Assembly (NCBI GenBank): GCA_034440455.1
Contig: JAWXCB010000047.1
Coordinates: forward strand, 17,445 to 81,444
DNA length: 64,000 nucleotides
Direction of reading: 5' to 3'
Source of the DNA: JAWXCB01 sp034440455
GTDB taxonomy: Bacteria > Bacteroidota > Bacteroidia > Chitinophagales > CAIOSU01
Part shown: positions 8,424-16,054 of the stretch, piece by piece
How the letters are laid out: every line of letters begins with the position of its first letter
How positions within the stretch are numbered: position 1 is the stretch's first letter
The notes under the pieces: generated by a model
Databases searched by the model: none
Told to the model about the DNA's origin: nothing
The model's input: only the letters and a program-made list of their open reading frames with translations
Made by a program: the position numbers and the translations under genes

Positions 8424-10835
8424 TCAAAACCGCACCGTCACCCCGCCCATCACGTTAAACTTCGCTTGCGGATAATAATAGGTGTAATCTGCTCTTGTGC
8501 GGCTACTAAATTCATCCGTATAGATTTCACTGTACACGTAGCCATTTGACTCATAAGAGGTGTTGAAGATGTTATTCAATAGCACGGTGAAAAGAATTTC
8601 TTCAAAGAATTTTTTCTTTAAAGAATAGTTGATGCGAAAGTTGCCGAGAAAATAACCATCAATATTGCGGGTGTCGTTGCCCGTGTTATCCAAGAATTGG
8701 TTGCTCACATATTTGTTGATGAATGCAAATTGCAAATCTTCAACAGGTGAATAAGCAATCGTGGAGCCTGCAATAAGGAAAGGCGAAAAAGAAATATCGG
8801 TGTTGGAATAATGCTGTTCAGCAGCTTCGATGAAATTGTAATCAGCGTCATACACATAAACCACCTCGGTGAACTCTTTAATCTTGTTCATGCTGTAAGT
8901 AAGATTCACATCCCACTGCAATTGTTTTACGGGCTTAAAACTATTCATCACTTCGATGCCGGTGCGAGAGCTTTTGTCCACGTTGGTTTTCACGGGGGAG
9001 CCAACGTCATTTAATTCTCCGGTGAGCACAAGTTGATTTTTATAGTGCATAAAATAGTAATTCACGCTCAGTAGATTTTTCGCTTTGATAAAGCGATACC
9101 CGGCTTCTAAATCGCGCAGTCTTTCCGGTTCAGGAATCACATTGGTTGGGGCATCCAAATAATCTGCTCTTGCCGGTTCGCGGTTGCCGATGGCAAATGA
9201 AGCATACAATTCATGATTTGTATTCGGGGTGAACGACACGCCCAGCTTAGGATTAAAGAAGTGATGTTTTTCATCAATGCTGATGATTCTTCTGTCATTA
9301 TCGGTGCCTGCAATTTCATGGCTCACAAAGCGATATTGCAAATCAAGAAACACGTTCATACGCTTCAACGGCTGGTAATTCATTTTCCCATACACGTTCA
9401 CATCATTCTTGATGCCATCGGAATCATAATAGAGATAGCCCTGCGGAATGTTGCCCGCATATTCTGCCCAAATCACTTCTCCAGAATGATTGCCGTTGTA
9501 GCGGTTGGCAGCGCCACCAAATGTGAGCGTTGTTTTTTTCTTTTGATACAATGTAGAAAACGTGCATCCGTAAAAATAGCTGCTCAACCAACGCCTGCGC
9601 GCGAGTGATGTTTCAGTGATGGTGGTGTCTTCTAATACTAAATCAGGCAAGCCATAATCTGCGAAAGATTCCTTTCCATTAAATCCAAAATCGTTGTTGT
9701 ATTCAGGTCCGCGATATTGCTCATAGTAGCCTTTGCCGCGTGTGAAGTGCAACGCGCTGTTGATTGTCCAGTAATCATTTGCCTCGCGCGAGAAGATGAT
9801 TTGATAATGGTCTTGCTTGTAATGGTCAACCTCGTTTGGATAGTTATAATAGTTATACGTCCTGATGGTATCAAGATAACTTTCAGGAACGCCATACCAC
9901 GCCTGAAAGGTTTCTTCCAAGCCGCTGAATACGTTGATACGCAAAATTGTTTTTGCGCCATAATATCCGCCCGAAACGAAATAGGATTTCAAATCAGAAC
10001 TCGCCCTGTCAACATAGCCATCACTTTTTATTTGCGAGAGGCGGCCATCAAACGTGAATTTATTCTTTATCAATCCCGTGCCGAAGCGCGCGGTTGCTTT
10101 CCATGTGTTGAACGAACCATACGAGCCGCTGATTTCGCCAAATGGCTCACGTTGCAATCCTGTTGTTTGGATGTTGATGCTGCCGCCAAACGCGCTCGCG
10201 CCATTGGTAGAAGTACCCACACCGCGCTGAATCTGGATATTATCAACGGAGGATGCGAAGTCAGGCAAGTCAACCCAATAGACTTCCTGTGACTCGGCTT
10301 CATTGTAAGGAATGCCGTTCACCGTTACGTTGATGCGCGACTGGTTGCTGCCGCGAATGCGCAGATACGTGTAGCCCACACCCGCGCCCGCATCGCTGGT
10401 GGTAACGACAGAGGGAGTTTGGTCAATCAAATAAGGAATATCCTGCGCGAGATTTTGTTTTTTGATTTCATCTTTTGTCACTTCGGTGAAAGAAGGCGCG
10501 GTAGTTTTGTTAGCCCGTGTGGCGGAAACAATCACCTCATCTGCGAGGAAAGATTTTTCTTTCAGTGCAATTCTTAATTCAGTTGCAGTTGCGTCAACTT
10601 CCTGCGTTTCAAAACTCAGGTGGCTGATGATGAGCGTTGCGTTTTCTTTTTTTGAATGAATGGAAAATTTTCCTTCCACATCAGTGGTAGTGCCGCTAAA
10701 AGTTTCTTTGAGTTGAATGGTTGCGCCCGTGACAGGCTCTTGTGTTTTTTCATTTACAACAACGCCTTGCAACACATGTTGCGCAAACGCATGGTGGGCA
10801 ATAACAATAAGCACGGTGAGAATGTAATTTTTCAT
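8424..10835 (-). CDS. TonB-dependent receptor under TPP riboswitch control, probably for thiamin
   Basis: This complete 803-residue receptor has a signal peptide ending near AFA-Q (residue 19), a carboxypeptidase-D-like domain (about 22-105; LQGVVVNEKTQEPVTGATI), a plug domain (about 115-225, with TYLRIRGSNQSRINVTVNGIPYN and GTSTNGASAFGGSINI) and a 22-strand-type barrel ending in aromatic Phe (GGVTVRF). A canonical TPP riboswitch sits in its leader at 10877-10972. Receptors with this arrangement in Bacteroidota import thiamin or its precursors across the outer membrane when TPP is scarce. Substrate identity rests on the riboswitch and is inference. The NadR-like and PnuC-type genes upstream on the same strand could supply the inner-membrane step. 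Confidence 0.92.
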   Translation of the reverse strand: MKNYILTVLIVIAHHAFAQHVLQGVVVNEKTQEPVTGATIQLKETFSGTTTDVEGKFSIHSKKENATLIISHLSFETQEVDATATELRIALKEKSFLADEVIVSATRANKTTAPSFTEVTKDEIKKQNLAQDIPYLIDQTPSVVTTSDAGAGVGYTYLRIRGSNQSRINVTVNGIPYNEAESQEVYWVDLPDFASSVDNIQIQRGVGTSTNGASAFGGSINIQTTGLQREPFGEISGSYGSFNTWKATARFGTGLIKNKFTFDGRLSQIKSDGYVDRASSDLKSYFVSGGYYGAKTILRINVFSGLEETFQAWYGVPESYLDTIRTYNYYNYPNEVDHYKQDHYQIIFSREANDYWTINSALHFTRGKGYYEQYRGPEYNNDFGFNGKESFADYGLPDLVLEDTTITETSLARRRWLSSYFYGCTFSTLYQKKKTTLTFGGAANRYNGNHSGEVIWAEYAGNIPQGYLYYDSDGIKNDVNVYGKMNYQPLKRMNVFLDLQYRFVSHEIAGTDNDRRIISIDEKHHFFNPKLGVSFTPNTNHELYASFAIGNREPARADYLDAPTNVIPEPERLRDLEAGYRFIKAKNLLSVNYYFMHYKNQLVLTGELNDVGSPVKTNVDKSSRTGIEVMNSFKPVKQLQWDVNLTYSMNKIKEFTEVVYVYDADYNFIEAAEQHYSNTDISFSPFLIAGSTIAYSPVEDLQFAFINKYVSNQFLDNTGNDTRNIDGYFLGNFRINYSLKKKFFEEILFTVLLNNIFNTSYESNGYVYSEIYTDEFSSRTRADYTYYYPQAKFNVMGGVTVRF

Positions 10836-10876
10836 TCCGGAGAATTTTTAAATGAATAAAACAGGGGATGACTACC

Positions 10877-10972
10877 GGAATGAAATCGCTTCCTCCCTAC
10901 GCCAGCATTACCTGGATCAGGTTCATCGGGTATAATCTCAGTCCGCTTGGCAGACACCCCTGAAGACATTCC
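10877..10972 (-). promoter_or_regulatory. TPP (thiamin pyrophosphate) riboswitch
   Basis: On the minus strand the conserved THI-box elements appear in order: AGGGGTG, then CTGAGATTATACCC, then GAACCTGATCCAGGTAATGC, then GGCGTAGGGA. An outer P1 helix is formed by GGAATG (10967-10972) and CATTCC (10877-10882). TPP binding to this RNA usually lowers expression of the downstream gene, here the receptor starting at 10835. The 41 nt between the element and the start codon could hold the expression platform. Confidence 0.95.
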
Positions 10973-11001
10973 AAAAGTAGTAAATTTTAAATTGAAAGAG
11001 A

Positions 11002-11541
11002 TTAAATCAGCTTTCCTATTTCTTCAATGGCTGTTTCAACGCGCTTTTTTTCCGAAATGATTTTATAAGGCAGTTTCAATTCAAGCAGCAACTGTTCATA
11101 CTTTTCAAAGAAATATTCCCCGCGCTCGGGATTCTCGCGCAGCGGGTCATCTGCATAAGGAATATCGGGCGCGGTAAGCAGATGCAGATGATATTTCCTG
11201 CGCATGATTTCTTCTTCAATCCACTTAAGTGTATTGCCGTATTTATCTTCCATCCAAATTTTAATTACGAGAAGATTTGTATCACAAATAAGCATCCTTC
11301 GACTCCGCTCAGGATGACTCGCGCTTTGCGCTGCCGCACTATCTTCAGTTTTTATTTGTCCCTTTGCAATTATTTCTACATCAGCCTGCGTATAAGGCTG
11401 GGTGAATTTCTCTAAATATCCCCTTGCATATTCAGGCACCCAAAGGCAGTTGTAATGCGCTGCAAGGTTTTCGGCAAGAAAAGTTTTTCCGGATGATTCA
11501 GGACCAACGATGGCGATTTTAATTAAAGTCCCTGTTTTCAT
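11002..11541 (-). CDS. NadR-like P-loop ATPase/kinase
   Basis: This 179-residue protein resembles the ribosylnicotinamide kinase domain of NadR. The P-loop GPESSGKT spans residues 13-20, followed by NLAAHYNCLWVPEYARGYLE, then LICDTNLLVIKIWME, and YADDPLRENPERGEYFFEKY near the C-terminus, a lid-like region typical of the family. I start it at ATG 11541, because the open frame further upstream runs through a palindromic repeat and codes for no recognisable domain. The upstream PnuC-type gene suggests vitamin salvage: the transporter lets the nucleoside in and the kinase traps it by phosphorylation. It could also act in thiamin salvage, given the riboswitch next door. Residues SHPERSRRM come from a repeat insertion (11293-11316). 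Confidence 0.82.
   Translation of the reverse strand: MKTGTLIKIAIVGPESSGKTFLAENLAAHYNCLWVPEYARGYLEKFTQPYTQADVEIIAKGQIKTEDSAAAQSASHPERSRRMLICDTNLLVIKIWMEDKYGNTLKWIEEEIMRRKYHLHLLTAPDIPYADDPLRENPERGEYFFEKYEQLLLELKLPYKIISEKKRVETAIEEIGKLI
11293..11316. repeat. 24-nt palindromic repeat embedded in the NadR-like gene
   Basis: The segment CATCCT...AGGATG (ends at 11293-11298 and 11311-11316) lies inside the NadR-like coding region. In frame it encodes SHPERSRRM between the helix ending in SAAAQ and the strand LICDTN. I recognise this sequence as a common intergenic repeat in Bacteroidota and related genomes. Here it appears to have been inserted without breaking the frame. Confidence 0.65.
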
Positions 11542-11554
11542 TGTGTTACTGTTC

Positions 11555-11591
11555 GGACTCCCTCTCCAAATGGAGAGAGGCGGGGTGAGGC
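11555..11591. repeat. Palindromic intergenic repeat, GGACTCCCTCTCC type, copy 2
   Basis: The sequence GGACTCCCTCTCCAAATGG followed by AGAGAGGCGGGGTGAGGC matches the right half of the element at 1792-1910, and its start matches the copy at 63967. It lies between the PnuC-type gene and the NadR-like gene. It contains CTCTCC/GGAGAG arms that can form a hairpin. Confidence 0.75.
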
Positions 11592-11603
11592 TTTCCAGAG
11601 ATG

Positions 11604-12218
11604 CTACCCAAAAGCCTTTTGCTGCACGTTCATCTCCTTCCTCCATTTGAAATATCCAAAAATTGCGATGAGTGTGTAAATGAAAAACAGAAATGCGATG
11701 AGGTAGCGTCCGCGCTCGGCAAAAAACCAAATACTGAACGGGTCAATTACCATCCAGAAAAACCAGTTCTGTATAATCTTCTTCGCCATCATCCAGGTGC
11801 CGATAAGAGAATAAATAGTAATGGCGCTGTCAAGAAAAGGCATATCAGCGTTATAGTGCTGATTGAGCAATCCACCGGCAACTGTGAAGGGAATACCGAT
11901 AAGCAAGACAAGTAATAGCTTGTTAAGAGGAAACGATGTGATGTGCAGTGGCTCTGCATCCTTTTTGCCATACGTCCATTCATACCATCCGTAAGCTGCC
12001 ATCAGCAGATAAAACAGTTGCAGCGAGCCTTGCAGTTTCACGTTGTCGGCAAAAAACATATAGGTGAAAATACCAGTGCTGATAATTGCGAAGGGCCAAC
12101 ACCACACTTTCTCATAGCTCGCAAGCAATGAATAAACCAAAGCGCAGCCAAACCCGATGGCTTCAAGCGGAGTGATAGCTTGCCAGATAGAGCCGATGAA
12201 ATATTGCAGTGTTTCCAT
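11604..12218 (-). CDS. PnuC-family vitamin transporter (nicotinamide riboside or thiamin type)
   Basis: This 204-residue inner-membrane protein has about seven or eight hydrophobic helices. Family signs include the early aromatic-rich helix FYLLMAAYGWYEW (about residues 68-80) and the C-terminal signature NWFFWMVIDPFSIWFF (about 150-165), which carries the Trp and Asp residues of the substrate pocket. PnuC transports nicotinamide riboside by facilitated diffusion, while the PnuT branch takes up thiamin. The NadR-like kinase downstream argues for nicotinamide riboside, and the nearby TPP riboswitch leaves thiamin possible. The sequence alone does not separate the two. The gene begins the minus-strand group 12218-8424. 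Confidence 0.85.
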   Translation of the reverse strand: METLQYFIGSIWQAITPLEAIGFGCALVYSLLASYEKVWCWPFAIISTGIFTYMFFADNVKLQGSLQLFYLLMAAYGWYEWTYGKKDAEPLHITSFPLNKLLLVLLIGIPFTVAGGLLNQHYNADMPFLDSAITIYSLIGTWMMAKKIIQNWFFWMVIDPFSIWFFAERGRYLIAFLFFIYTLIAIFGYFKWRKEMNVQQKAFG

Positions 12219-12232
12219 ATTATTCAGACTTA

Positions 12233-12294
12233 CACCGCAAAGACGCTAAGGCGCAAAGGTTTTATTTTCTTAGCGGCTCTGCGCCCTTGCGGTG
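12233..12294. repeat. Palindromic intergenic repeat (CACCGCAA ... TTGCGGTG)
   Basis: CACCGCAA at 12233-12240 is the inverted complement of TTGCGGTG at 12287-12294. The interior (GACGCTAAGGCGCAAAG and TTAGCGGCTCTGCGCC) is also complementary, giving a long imperfect hairpin. It occupies most of the gap between the PnuC-type gene and the carboxypeptidase gene. Confidence 0.75.
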
Positions 12295-12324
12295 AGCTAT
12301 TGAGCATACAAGGATAGAAATTTA

Positions 12325-13248
12325 TTACAGAAACTTCAATACAACTCCGGCAGAATCTACATCAAGATGCACAGTTCTGCCGATGATGAGTGCGCGATTA
12401 TCTTCAATATGCCCTGCGGGAAAATCAAACGCCACCGGAAAATTATAGTCTTTCACATGCGATGAAATAATTTCCAGCGCGTTTTGTCCGTAAGGAATTT
12501 CGTTGTCTTTCATCTTCGTAAAGCCTCCCACAACCATTCCTGCAAGATAGCGGAAATTGCCGGAGCGCTTGAGTTGCATCATCATGCGGTCAATGTGGTA
12601 AAGATATTCATCCAAATCTTCTAAGAAAAGAACTTTGCCGCGCGTGTCAATATCAGAGCGCGAGCCGCAGATGCTGTAAAGCACTGAAAGATTACCTCCC
12701 ACAAGCTGCCCCGTGCCTTCGCCAATTATGTTCAATTCATGCGGAAGCAAGTCATACTTTAGTTTCGTGCCAAAAAGCGCATCGCGCAAAGTTTCCAATG
12801 CCGCAACGGTGTTGGTTTTAAAATTCAGCGGCATCGTGGAATGAATTGTTTCGATGTTGTACATCGTATGGATGTGCGCATGAAACACCGTGATGTCGCT
12901 ATATCCGATAATCCACTTGGGATTTTTTTTAAAATGCGCTAAATCCAGCTTGTCAATAATCCGCACCGAGCCATATCCGCCCCGCGCACAAAGAATCGCT
13001 TTAATAGAATCATCCTCCATCATGCGCTGCATATCTTTCGCGCGTTCCCAATCATCGCCTGCGAATTGATGCAGCGATAGTCCGATAGTAGCGCCAAGCA
13101 CAGGCTCCAATCCCCATGCTTTTAATGTTGTGATGGCAAAATCCAGTTCCTCCGCGCTGATTTTACGCGCGGTGCAAACCAAGCCGATTTTATCACCGGC
13201 TTTTAGAGAAGGCGGGGCAATGCTTTGAGATAGTTGTTTCATTTTCAT
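12325..13248 (-). CDS. LD-carboxypeptidase (peptidase family S66)
   Basis: This 307-residue enzyme of the muramoyltetrapeptide carboxypeptidase family removes the terminal D-alanine from murein tetrapeptides during cytoplasmic peptidoglycan recycling. The catalytic triad is visible: nucleophile Ser117 in IIGYSDIT, Glu210 in VLFLEDLDE and His280 in FPAGHIEDN. The oxyanion-side motif CARGGYGS is at residues 88-94. No signal peptide is seen, which fits a cytoplasmic enzyme. It lies between two palindromic repeats and has no operon partner. The minus-strand start is flanked by a TGTCAT-type repeat. Confidence 0.92.
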   Translation of the reverse strand: MKMKQLSQSIAPPSLKAGDKIGLVCTARKISAEELDFAITTLKAWGLEPVLGATIGLSLHQFAGDDWERAKDMQRMMEDDSIKAILCARGGYGSVRIIDKLDLAHFKKNPKWIIGYSDITVFHAHIHTMYNIETIHSTMPLNFKTNTVAALETLRDALFGTKLKYDLLPHELNIIGEGTGQLVGGNLSVLYSICGSRSDIDTRGKVLFLEDLDEYLYHIDRMMMQLKRSGNFRYLAGMVVGGFTKMKDNEIPYGQNALEIISSHVKDYNFPVAFDFPAGHIEDNRALIIGRTVHLDVDSAGVVLKFL

Positions 13249-13258
13249 TCGTTCATTG

Positions 13259-13356
13259 TGTCATGTCGGATTTATTCCGGCATCCCCTTGAATTTATTTC
13301 TTTATCCTCCGAAAACAAACTTTTGCAGGGGATTGCGGAACGAGTCCGCAATGACA
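13259..13356. repeat. Dispersed repeat with TGTCAT/ATGACA ends, copy 2
   Basis: TGTCAT (13259-13264) and ATGACA (13351-13356) bound the element. Inside the left end is the same GGATTTATTCCGGCATC hairpin as in the copy at 8345-8418, and the right end again reads AGTCCGCAATGACACG. The two copies differ mainly in the length and sequence of the centre. It separates the divergently transcribed carboxypeptidase and metG genes. Confidence 0.8.
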
Positions 13357-13366
13357 CGTCATTCTT

Positions 13367-13374
13367 TATCTTTG
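13367..13374 (+). promoter_or_regulatory. Candidate -7 promoter element of metG
   Basis: TATCTTTG matches the Bacteroidota housekeeping -7 consensus TAnnTTTG and lies 25 nt before the metG start. A clear -33 TTG at the usual spacing is missing, because that position falls in the dispersed repeat at 13259-13356. The assignment is tentative. Confidence 0.4.
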
Positions 13375-13399
13375 CAACGAATTCAAAAATAAACTGCAA

Positions 13400-15445
13400 T
13401 TGGATAAGCCAAAACGCTATTTAATCACAGCCGCTCTTCCTTATGCCAATGGTCCGTTGCACATCGGGCATATTGCAGGCGCATATTTGCCAGCGGACAT
13501 TTATGTGCGGTATTTGCGACTGAAAGGCGAAGATGTGGTTTTCGTTTGTGGCTCTGATGAGCATGGCGCTGCCATCACATTACGCGCTAAAAAAGAAGGA
13601 ACTACGCCAAAAGCGATTGTAGATAAGTATCATGTTCAAATCAAAGAAACATTCGAGCGCTTTGGAATAAATTTCAATATCTATCACCGCACCTCTTCCG
13701 AACTGCATCATACAACCGCCAGTGATTTTTTTAAGGTATTGAATGAAAATGGCAAATTCACGAAGGAAACATCAGAGCAGTTTTATGATGAAGAGAACAA
13801 GCAATTCCTTGCTGACCGCTACATAACCGGCACTTGTCCTAAATGCGGATACGAAAGCGCTTATGGCGACCAATGTGAAAAATGCGGCTCCTCGTTAAAC
13901 CCCAAAGATTTAATTAATCCGATTTCAACTTTGAGCGGGAAACCTCCGGTGCTAAAGGAAACTTTTCACTGGTATCTTCCGATGAATGAATATGAAGGAT
14001 GGCTGAAAGAGTGGTTGATAGATGGGCACAAAGAATGGAAAGCAAATGTTTACGGGCAATGCAAAAGCTGGATAGATGGCGGATTACAGCCACGCGCAAT
14101 GACGCGCGACCTCGATTGGGGCGTGAAAGTGCCTGTGAAAGATGCAGAAGGGAAAGTGCTTTACGTGTGGCTTGATGCCCCGATTGGCTACATCTCGGCA
14201 ACCAAGCAATGGGCGCTTGATAACAACCGCGACTGGAAACCTTATTGGATGAAGAAGGACACCAAGCTGGTTCACTTCATCGGGAAAGACAACATCGTTT
14301 TCCATTGCATCATCTTTCCGATTATTTTAAAAGCGCATGGCGATTACATCCTGCCGGAAAATGTGCCAGCGAATGAATTCCTGAATCTCGAAGGGAATAA
14401 ACTCTCCACTTCGCGTAACTGGGCAATTTGGCTGCATGAATATCTCGATGAATTTCCGGGGAAAGAAGATGTGCTGCGTTACACGCTGTGTTCGATTATG
14501 CCCGAAACGAAAGACAGCGAGTTTACCTGGAAAGATTTTCAAGCGAGGAATAATAATGAGTTGGCTTCTATTCTCGGAAATTTTGTGAATCGCGTAATGG
14601 TGCTGACACAAAACTTTTTTGAAGGGAAAGTACCCGATGCAGACGAGTGTTCTGATTTGAAACAATTTATTGAGCAACAAAAAGCAGCTATTGAAACTTC
14701 ATTGGAAGGCTACCGTTTTCGGGAAGCAGTTCAGGAACTGATGAATGTGGCGCGACACGGCAACAAACTGCTCACGGAAAAAGAACCCTGGAAGCTGATT
14801 AAAACCGATAAGAAAGCAGCAGGAATTGTGCTGTATGATTGCCTGCAAATCATCGTGAACCTTGCGGTGCTCTGCGAGCCGTTCTTGCCATTCACTTCTC
14901 AAAAAATCAGGACGATGCTCAATCTGGATGCATCCATCCTGAAATGGGAGAATATCGGAAAAATGAATTTGTTAAAACCCGACCACCAACTTGGAGCTTC
15001 GAGTTTGTTATTTGAAAAAGTAGAAGACGATGTGATTCGAAAACAAATTGACAAACTCCACGCGAGCGCACAAGTGACCGCTACTGCAACTCCGGTGACA
15101 ACACAACAACCAGCCAAACCCTCCATCAGCTATGATGATTTCTCCAAGCTTGATTTGCGCGTAGGAAAAATTCTTTCTGCTGAAAAAGTAGAGAAAGCCG
15201 ACAAGTTGCTAAAGCTGCAAGTGGACTTAGGTTATGAGAGAAGAACTGTTGTTTCCGGTATTGCGCAATTCTTCAAACCGGAAGAAATCATTGGTAAGAA
15301 AGTGAGCCTTGTTGCCAATCTTGCATCCAAGAAAATCAAAGGCATCGAATCGCACGGCATGATACTGATGGCAGAAGATGCGGAGGGGAAGCTGGCGTTT
15401 GTAAGTTCGACTGATGAAATGCCTGATGGGAGTTCTATTCGTTAA
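13400..15445 (+). CDS. metG: Methionyl-tRNA synthetase
   Basis: This charges tRNA-Met. The 681-residue protein starts at a TTG codon, which places the first residues just before ALPYANGPLHIGH as in homologues. The class I HIGH motif is at residues 21-24 and the KMSKS equivalent KLSTS is near residue 333. A zinc knob with two CxxC pairs (CPKCG and CEKCG, about 147-163) is present. The C-terminal 110 residues are the EMAP/Arc1p-like tRNA-binding domain (LDLRVGKILSAEKVEKADKLLKLQVDLG, from about residue 578) that dimerises the enzyme. It is followed after 10 nt by the small gene of a nucleotidyltransferase module. Confidence 0.97.
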   Translation: MDKPKRYLITAALPYANGPLHIGHIAGAYLPADIYVRYLRLKGEDVVFVCGSDEHGAAITLRAKKEGTTPKAIVDKYHVQIKETFERFGINFNIYHRTSSELHHTTASDFFKVLNENGKFTKETSEQFYDEENKQFLADRYITGTCPKCGYESAYGDQCEKCGSSLNPKDLINPISTLSGKPPVLKETFHWYLPMNEYEGWLKEWLIDGHKEWKANVYGQCKSWIDGGLQPRAMTRDLDWGVKVPVKDAEGKVLYVWLDAPIGYISATKQWALDNNRDWKPYWMKKDTKLVHFIGKDNIVFHCIIFPIILKAHGDYILPENVPANEFLNLEGNKLSTSRNWAIWLHEYLDEFPGKEDVLRYTLCSIMPETKDSEFTWKDFQARNNNELASILGNFVNRVMVLTQNFFEGKVPDADECSDLKQFIEQQKAAIETSLEGYRFREAVQELMNVARHGNKLLTEKEPWKLIKTDKKAAGIVLYDCLQIIVNLAVLCEPFLPFTSQKIRTMLNLDASILKWENIGKMNLLKPDHQLGASSLLFEKVEDDVIRKQIDKLHASAQVTATATPVTTQQPAKPSISYDDFSKLDLRVGKILSAEKVEKADKLLKLQVDLGYERRTVVSGIAQFFKPEEIIGKKVSLVANLASKKIKGIESHGMILMAEDAEGKLAFVSSTDEMPDGSSIR

Positions 15446-15455
15446 ATAACTAACA

Positions 15456-15635
15456 ATGAAAAAGGTTATTAAAATCACTACGTTCAAAAAACAGCTTCAG
15501 GACGATGCTGAGTTTTGGGCGAAGAAATCATATAAAGAGCGATTTCTCACAGTAGAAATTCTAAGAGAGCAATTTCATGGAGCAGCAACTAAACAAAGAC
15601 TTCAAAGAGTTCTTAGGGTTACTCGAAAAGCATGA
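15456..15635 (+). CDS. Small basic protein paired with nucleotidyltransferase, possible antitoxin
   Basis: This 59-residue protein (MKKVIKITTFKKQLQD at its start, ending LQRVLRVTRKA) overlaps the next gene by 59 nt in another frame. It is rich in Lys and Arg, with a predicted helix around residues 12-40 (EFWAKKSYKERFLTVEILRE). I recognise similar short proteins, with a WxxK/xxERFxxVEixRxQF core, encoded directly ahead of nucleotidyltransferase genes in Bacteroidota. The overlap implies translational coupling. Toxin-antitoxin pairing is an inference from the gene order and size. No characterised family name is known to me. Confidence 0.72.
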   Translation: MKKVIKITTFKKQLQDDAEFWAKKSYKERFLTVEILREQFHGAATKQRLQRVLRVTRKA

Positions 15636-16053
15636 AGTCCGGTACATGGTGATTGGCGGATGGGCTGTGGCATTCCACGGACATCCGCGCTACACGGGCG
15701 ATATTGATATTTGGGTAAATAATGATTCTGAAACTGCGCGAAAACTTGTTGCCGTTTTAGAAGAATTCGGTTTTGCTTCCACCAAGTTGAATGAAAAAGA
15801 TTTTTTGAAAAACGGAGCCATTATACAATTAGGATACGAACCGCTGCGAATTGACCTGATCGTTGAAAGCAACTTATTTGAACAGGCGTTTCCGAAGCAC
15901 AAGAAAATAAGAGTTAACGGCTTCACAATAAAAGTTGTGAGCCTGACGCATCTTCTCCTCCTCAAGAAAGAAGCAAACCGCGACATTGATAAAGCGGATA
16001 TTGGAAAACTGGAAAGAGTAAAAAGGAAGAGCCAAAAAAAGAAAAAGAAATAG
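15577..16053 (+). CDS. Minimal nucleotidyltransferase (AbiEii/MNT-like)
   Basis: This 158-residue protein has the nucleotidyltransferase fold signature: GGWAV at residues 27-31 (the GG motif) followed by TGDIDIWV with catalytic Asp42 and Asp44. A third acidic position is likely in LRIDLIVE (about 92-99). The last ten residues are mostly lysine. Proteins of this type add nucleotides to proteins or tRNA, or regulate partner toxins in HEPN-MNT and AbiE systems. The 59-aa gene overlapping its 5' end is the probable partner. The next gene, a T9SS cargo protein, starts one base after its stop, so the pair may share a message with that gene. Whether this protein is the toxin or an antitoxin-like enzyme is open. 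Confidence 0.8.
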   Translation: MEQQLNKDFKEFLGLLEKHEVRYMVIGGWAVAFHGHPRYTGDIDIWVNNDSETARKLVAVLEEFGFASTKLNEKDFLKNGAIIQLGYEPLRIDLIVESNLFEQAFPKHKKIRVNGFTIKVVSLTHLLLLKKEANRDIDKADIGKLERVKRKSQKKKKK

Positions 16054-16054
16054 T

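Noticed and set aside
11542..11730. 63-residue N-terminal extension of the NadR-like protein
   Set aside because: These codons run through the CTCTCC-type repeat and into the PnuC-type gene and match no domain. The P-loop fits a start at 11541.
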